A stretch of 64,000 bases of DNA from Mesorhizobium sp. GTDB taxonomy: Bacteria > Pseudomonadota > Alphaproteobacteria > Rhizobiales > Rhizobiaceae. Made by a program: the position numbers and the translations under genes. The notes beneath the pieces were generated by a model. The model was not told where the DNA came from. It did no database searches and saw nothing but the letters and a program-made list of their open reading frames with translations. The DNA lies in contig NZ_SUGA01000010.1 of the NCBI RefSeq assembly GCF_004963255.1, forward strand, positions 62,001 through 126,000, read 5' to 3'. How positions within the stretch are numbered: position 1 is the stretch's first letter; each line of letters starts with the position of its first letter. Of the stretch, positions 61,072 to 64,000 are shown one piece after another.

Positions 61072-61099
61072 CCTATAAATACCTGATCATTGTAGTCAA
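61072..61099 (-). promoter_or_regulatory. sigma-70-type promoter for fbpA
   Basis: TTGACT (61099-61094) and TATAGG (61077-61072) are separated by 16 nt on the minus strand, about 47 bases before the fbpA start. Surrounding sequence is AT-rich. Confidence 0.5.
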
Positions 61100-61186
61100 G
61101 ATTGTGACCCTGCTTCAATCCGTCGCCATGCCGCAAACTTTCGTGATTCTGCGGCAGTTTGGCTTGGACATTATTTCGCCGGCCAC

Positions 61187-61212
61187 GTAACAAACCCAGG
61201 CCGAGATGCGAA
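61187..61212 (+). promoter_or_regulatory. SigF-type ECF promoter, GTAACA-N16-CGAA
   Basis: GTAACA (61187-61192), exactly 16 bases, then CGAA (61209-61212). This is one base from the GTAACC-N16-CGAA motif described for Caulobacter SigF. It lies 18 bases before the GTG of the sigma gene, so the leader would be about a dozen bases, with the GGGGG ribosome site directly after the start of transcription. Autoregulation is inferred. Confidence 0.65.
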
Positions 61213-61230
61213 CTTCGGGGGTAAACTCTT

Positions 61231-61767
61231 GTGACCGGCAAGGACGAGGCAGAGCTCTCCGGGCTGCTCAGGGCCGCGATTGCGGGAGACGAAAGGGCTT
61301 ATGCCAACTTTCTGCATCGCATCGCCGCCCTCGTTCGCGGTTTTGTCCGGCGCAAGATCGTTCAGGGCGGAGTCGACCCCGAGGATGTCGTGCAGGAAAC
61401 CTTGCTTGCCATTCATGTGAAACGCCACACCTGGCGGCCGGATGCGCCGGTGCTGCCCTGGGTCTACGCGATCGCCCGCTTCAAGCTTATCGACGCGTTT
61501 CGCCGGCGAGGGCGCCGCATCGAGGTCGAGATCGACGAGATCGCCGAGACCTTCGCCGAGCCGGAGACGGAGACGGTCAGCGAGCGCGACATAAACCGGG
61601 CGCTCGAGGGACTGCCGCCGACGCAACGCTCGGTCGTCTCGTCAATCTCGGTCGACGGTCATTCGATCGGCGAGACCGCCGCCAAGCTCGGCGTCAGCGA
61701 AACGGCTGTGCGCGTGTCGCTGCATCGCGGCCTCGCCGCGATCGCCAAACGATTCGGACGACAGTGA
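61231..61767 (+). CDS. sigF: ECF sigma factor, SigF-like
   Basis: A 178-residue ECF sigma factor. Region 2 runs through DPEDVVQETLLAIHVKRHTW and PWVYAIARFKLIDAFRRRGR; region 4 is GHSIGETAAKLGVSETAVRV followed by SLHRGLAAIAKRFG. The start is GTG. An NrsF-like anti-sigma gene begins 1 nt after the stop, the layout of the Caulobacter SigF-NrsF circuit that responds to dichromate, cadmium and oxidative stress. Assignment to SigF rests on partner and promoter. Confidence 0.88.
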   Translation: MTGKDEAELSGLLRAAIAGDERAYANFLHRIAALVRGFVRRKIVQGGVDPEDVVQETLLAIHVKRHTWRPDAPVLPWVYAIARFKLIDAFRRRGRRIEVEIDEIAETFAEPETETVSERDINRALEGLPPTQRSVVSSISVDGHSIGETAAKLGVSETAVRVSLHRGLAAIAKRFGRQ

Positions 61768-61768
61768 C

Positions 61769-62407
61769 ATGAGGACAGAGGATCTGATCAAAGCGCTCGA
61801 CGCGGATGCCGGCAAGGAGGCCATGCCGATGGGCAAGGCGTGGTGGCTGGCGGTCTGCGTTGCCGTGGCGATCGCGGCAGCCGTGTTCTTTACGACCATC
61901 GGGCCGCGTCCCGACATCATGCCGGCCATGCACACGATGCGCTTCATGTCGAAATTCGTGTTCACGCTGGTGCTTGCGGCCAGCGCCTTTGCGCTGATCC
62001 GCGCGCTGTCGGTGCCGGGCGCTTCGACCAGGCGGAGGATGGCCTGGATGCTCGCGGCGCCGCTTCTGGTCGTGCTGGCGGTGGTCCTCGAGCTTTTCGT
62101 CGTGCCCCAGGCCGATTGGAGCAAGCGGCTCGTCGGCTCGAACATGATGATCTGCATGACTTTCATCCCGCTGATCGGCATCGGCCCGCTGGCGGTCTTC
62201 CTCGGGATGCTGCGCTACGGCGCGCCGACGCGGCCGGTGCTTGCGGGCGCGGTGGCCGGGCTGCTCGCAGGCGGGCTCGCGGCAACCTTCTACGCCGCGC
62301 ATTGTTTCGACGATTCGCCGCTCTTCGTCGCCACCTGGTACACGATCGCCATCGCCTTCCTGACGCTGCTCGGGGCCATCGGCGGGCGGCTTTTCGTGCG
62401 CTGGTAG
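61769..62407 (+). CDS. nrsF: NrsF/DUF1109 family anti-sigma factor
   Basis: A 212-residue membrane protein with six hydrophobic segments and a short N-terminal cytoplasmic part. The two cysteines Cys129 (MMICM) and Cys179 (AAHCF) lie almost exactly where the redox-sensing pair (131 and 181) lies in Caulobacter NrsF. It should hold the sigma factor inactive until metal or oxidant exposure. The gene is translated 1 nt after the sigma stop. Confidence 0.9.
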   Translation: MRTEDLIKALDADAGKEAMPMGKAWWLAVCVAVAIAAAVFFTTIGPRPDIMPAMHTMRFMSKFVFTLVLAASAFALIRALSVPGASTRRRMAWMLAAPLLVVLAVVLELFVVPQADWSKRLVGSNMMICMTFIPLIGIGPLAVFLGMLRYGAPTRPVLAGAVAGLLAGGLAATFYAAHCFDDSPLFVATWYTIAIAFLTLLGAIGGRLFVRW

Positions 62408-62547
62408 CCCGCCGGGGCTGTTTCGAAACCGTCCCTTAATCATGCCGGCAATTGTTTGCCGGTTAGCGGACAGATCTCACCCTTCCACGCAACCATTCCT
62501 TAAAATCGATCCGCCAGGGTTGTGGCAACGTGCAGTTGCGTGGTGGG

Positions 62548-64000
62548 GTGGATCGCATCGTGGCGTGGTTGAACTGGAAAGGGCTTCGTGCCGACAGGCA
62601 CGCCGCGCAGGGTTTGCTGGCAGTCGGCCTGGCTGCCACTGCTGTGTCGATCTTGCTGCCGCGCCTCGAATTTGGCGCCGACGCGCTGAGGCTCAGCCTG
62701 CAGATTTCCGTCGCCATCACGGCCGCGACGCTGTTTCTGTCGGCCATGTTCATTCACCGCATCGTCGACGACCGCCGGCAGATCGCCGAGAGCGAGCAGC
62801 GCTTCCGCCGCGCCATGGAGGATTCGGCGATCGGCGTCGCCATTGTCGGCCTCGACGGGCGCATCCAGCGGGCCAACCCCGCTTTCGCCGACATGCTGGG
62901 CTATAGCCGCGCCGAGATCGAGGCACTGACCTTCCCGCAGATCACGCATCCGGACGACCTGCCGATCGGCCGCGAGACGATGCTGAACGTGAAGGAAGGC
63001 AGGATCAGCTCCTACCATTTCGAAAAACGCTACCTCAGGAAGGACGGGACTCCAGTCTGGGCGCAACTCGCCGGGTCGGTCATCCTCGACGAGGACACCG
63101 GCAAGCCGCTTTATCTGGTGTCGCAGATCGAGGACATCGACGCCCGCAAGCAGGCGGAGGCGCGCATCGCCGAGGCCGAGACCCGTTGGAATTTCGCGCT
63201 CACCAGCACCGGACAGGGCGTCTGGAGCCTCGATATGCGCAAGGGCGGCACAACCTATTCCGAAACCTGGGCGAAGATGCTGGGCTATGCCGCTGGCGAG
63301 CTCGACGGCGACCCGGACCGTTGGCTGACCATGATCCATCCCGACGATCAGGCAGGCGTCGCCGAGGCGGATCGCGCGCACCTTGCCGGCGAGACGCCCT
63401 TTTTCGAAGCCGAGTTCCGGATGCGGCACAAGGACGGCCACTGGGTCTGGATCCTCGACCGTGGCAAGACGATCGAGCGCGACGCGGATGGCCGGGTGAT
63501 CCGCGCCATCGGCAGCCTGACCGATATCACGCAGCGCAAGGAGGCCGAGACGCGGCTGATGGTTTCGGCGGCGATGCTGGCCGATGAGAAGGAGCGTCTG
63601 AGGGTCACGCTGCAGTCGATCGGCGACGCGGTGATCTGCACCGATGCCGCCAACCGCGTCACCTTCATGAACCCGGTCGCGGAAAAGCTCACCGGCGTTG
63701 AAGTCAGCGAAGCCCTTGGAAAGGTGCTCGGCCATGTCTATTGGGCGGTCGATGAGGAAAGCGGGCAGAGAATCGCGCTGACGCGCCCTTTGGCGAGCGA
63801 ACGGCCTCGTTGCGACCAGAACACGCGCGCGGTTCTCGTGCGGCGCGACGATACGCGCTGCAGCATCCGCCAGGTGGTGTCGCCGATCATGAACGACCGC
63901 GAGCAGTTCTGCGGCCTGGTCATCGTCTTCCAGGACTTCACCGACGCGCGCGCCCTGCAGCGCCAACTGGCCTATGCCGCCGCCCATGACGCGCTGACCG
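62548..64000 (+). CDS. membrane multi-PAS sensor with GGDEF start (truncated by window end)
   Basis: About 484 codons are present before the right edge. Two membrane helices lie in the first 75 residues (GLLAVGLAATAVSILL and a second). Three PAS domains follow, at about 90-200, 210-330 and 345-465, with PAC motifs (RYLRKDGTPVWAQL, RMRHKDGHWVWILD). The sequence ends AYAAAHDALT, the usual beginning of a GGDEF domain, so this is probably a diguanylate cyclase, perhaps with an EAL domain beyond. The start is uncertain: GTG at 62548 or 62560. Confidence 0.8.
   Translation, partial: MDRIVAWLNWKGLRADRHAAQGLLAVGLAATAVSILLPRLEFGADALRLSLQISVAITAATLFLSAMFIHRIVDDRRQIAESEQRFRRAMEDSAIGVAIVGLDGRIQRANPAFADMLGYSRAEIEALTFPQITHPDDLPIGRETMLNVKEGRISSYHFEKRYLRKDGTPVWAQLAGSVILDEDTGKPLYLVSQIEDIDARKQAEARIAEAETRWNFALTSTGQGVWSLDMRKGGTTYSETWAKMLGYAAGELDGDPDRWLTMIHPDDQAGVAEADRAHLAGETPFFEAEFRMRHKDGHWVWILDRGKTIERDADGRVIRAIGSLTDITQRKEAETRLMVSAAMLADEKERLRVTLQSIGDAVICTDAANRVTFMNPVAEKLTGVEVSEALGKVLGHVYWAVDEESGQRIALTRPLASERPRCDQNTRAVLVRRDDTRCSIRQVVSPIMNDREQFCGLVIVFQDFTDARALQRQLAYAAAHDALT

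Noticed and set aside
62500..63987. A 495-codon frame antisense to the multi-PAS gene
   Set aside because: The plus strand encodes three PAS domains with PAC motifs; the antisense frame has no domain.
1..64000. tRNA, rRNA, CRISPR arrays, prophage or insertion sequences
   Set aside because: No tRNA-like cloverleaf ends, regularly spaced repeats, integrase or transposase sequence was recognised by eye; tRNAscan or ISfinder could still find short ones.

Overview
The window is 64 kb of GC-rich, gene-dense chromosome from an alphaproteobacterium of the Hyphomicrobiales, most likely Mesorhizobium or a close Phyllobacteriaceae relative. Pointers are the aerobic cobaltochelatase pair cobS-cobT beside bolA, a SAM-II riboswitch on metX-metW, a SigF/NrsF-type sigma/anti-sigma pair, a BacA/BclA-like ABC transporter, a CpdR-like cell-cycle regulator, a CtrA-type box at ftsE, and palindromic intergenic repeats of the kind common in rhizobia. 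No phage, insertion sequence, rRNA, tRNA or CRISPR array was recognised. No gene-free stretch exceeds about 300 bases.

Layout. 1-4.6 kb: yeaH (cut by the window edge) and prkA, a Tat-type alpha/beta hydrolase, bolA. 4.7-9.4 kb: J-domain protein, cobS, cobT and a phytase-like esterase. 9.4-14.2 kb (minus): a 2OG-Fe(II) oxygenase-like protein, a GT-C-like membrane protein, a spermidine-synthase-like protein, the queuosine-precursor transporter yhhQ behind a candidate preQ1 riboswitch, and rpmB. 14.4-23.2 kb: envelope and transport genes, glyoxalase II, methyltransferase, the BclA-like ABC protein, a DUF1194 VWA protein and a GT2 glycosyltransferase. 23.4-26.2 kb: metX-metW with promoter, SAM-II aptamer and intrinsic terminator, then a divergent Phd/PemK-like toxin-antitoxin pair. 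26.4-40 kb: hisC-tyrC, PfkB kinase, DUF2125, chaC, aldo/keto reductase, LysE exporter, plsC, a LysR/flavin-fold pair, ydcF, ftsX, ftsE, hpt and cpdR. 40-51 kb: EamA permease and LysR regulator, then a long minus-strand run argH-lptM-lysA-(frameshifted threonine dehydratase)-TIGR02302, with tlpA divergent and an EEP-family phosphatase. 51-56.5 kb: glycerol-3-phosphate uptake operon ugpBAEC plus a GpdQ-like phosphodiesterase. 56.5-61 kb: AbrB/PIN toxin-antitoxin pair and an Fbp-type ferric ABC importer. 61-64 kb: ECF sigma factor and NrsF-like anti-sigma behind a SigF-type promoter, then a multi-PAS sensor that runs off the window.

Working together. Much of the content is housekeeping: methionine, histidine, tyrosine, lysine and arginine synthesis, cobalamin metallation, phospholipid acylation and division. 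The less ordinary material is mostly regulatory: a compact preQ1-I-like element whose pseudoknot would use the AUG itself, a complete SAM-II termination switch, a SigF/NrsF autoregulatory circuit, a CtrA box between ftsE and a divergent membrane protein, and two copies of a roughly 118-bp palindromic repeat whose arms differ by pair-preserving changes. A single-base loss breaks a threonine/serine dehydratase, and a BclA-like transporter has a degenerate ABC signature.
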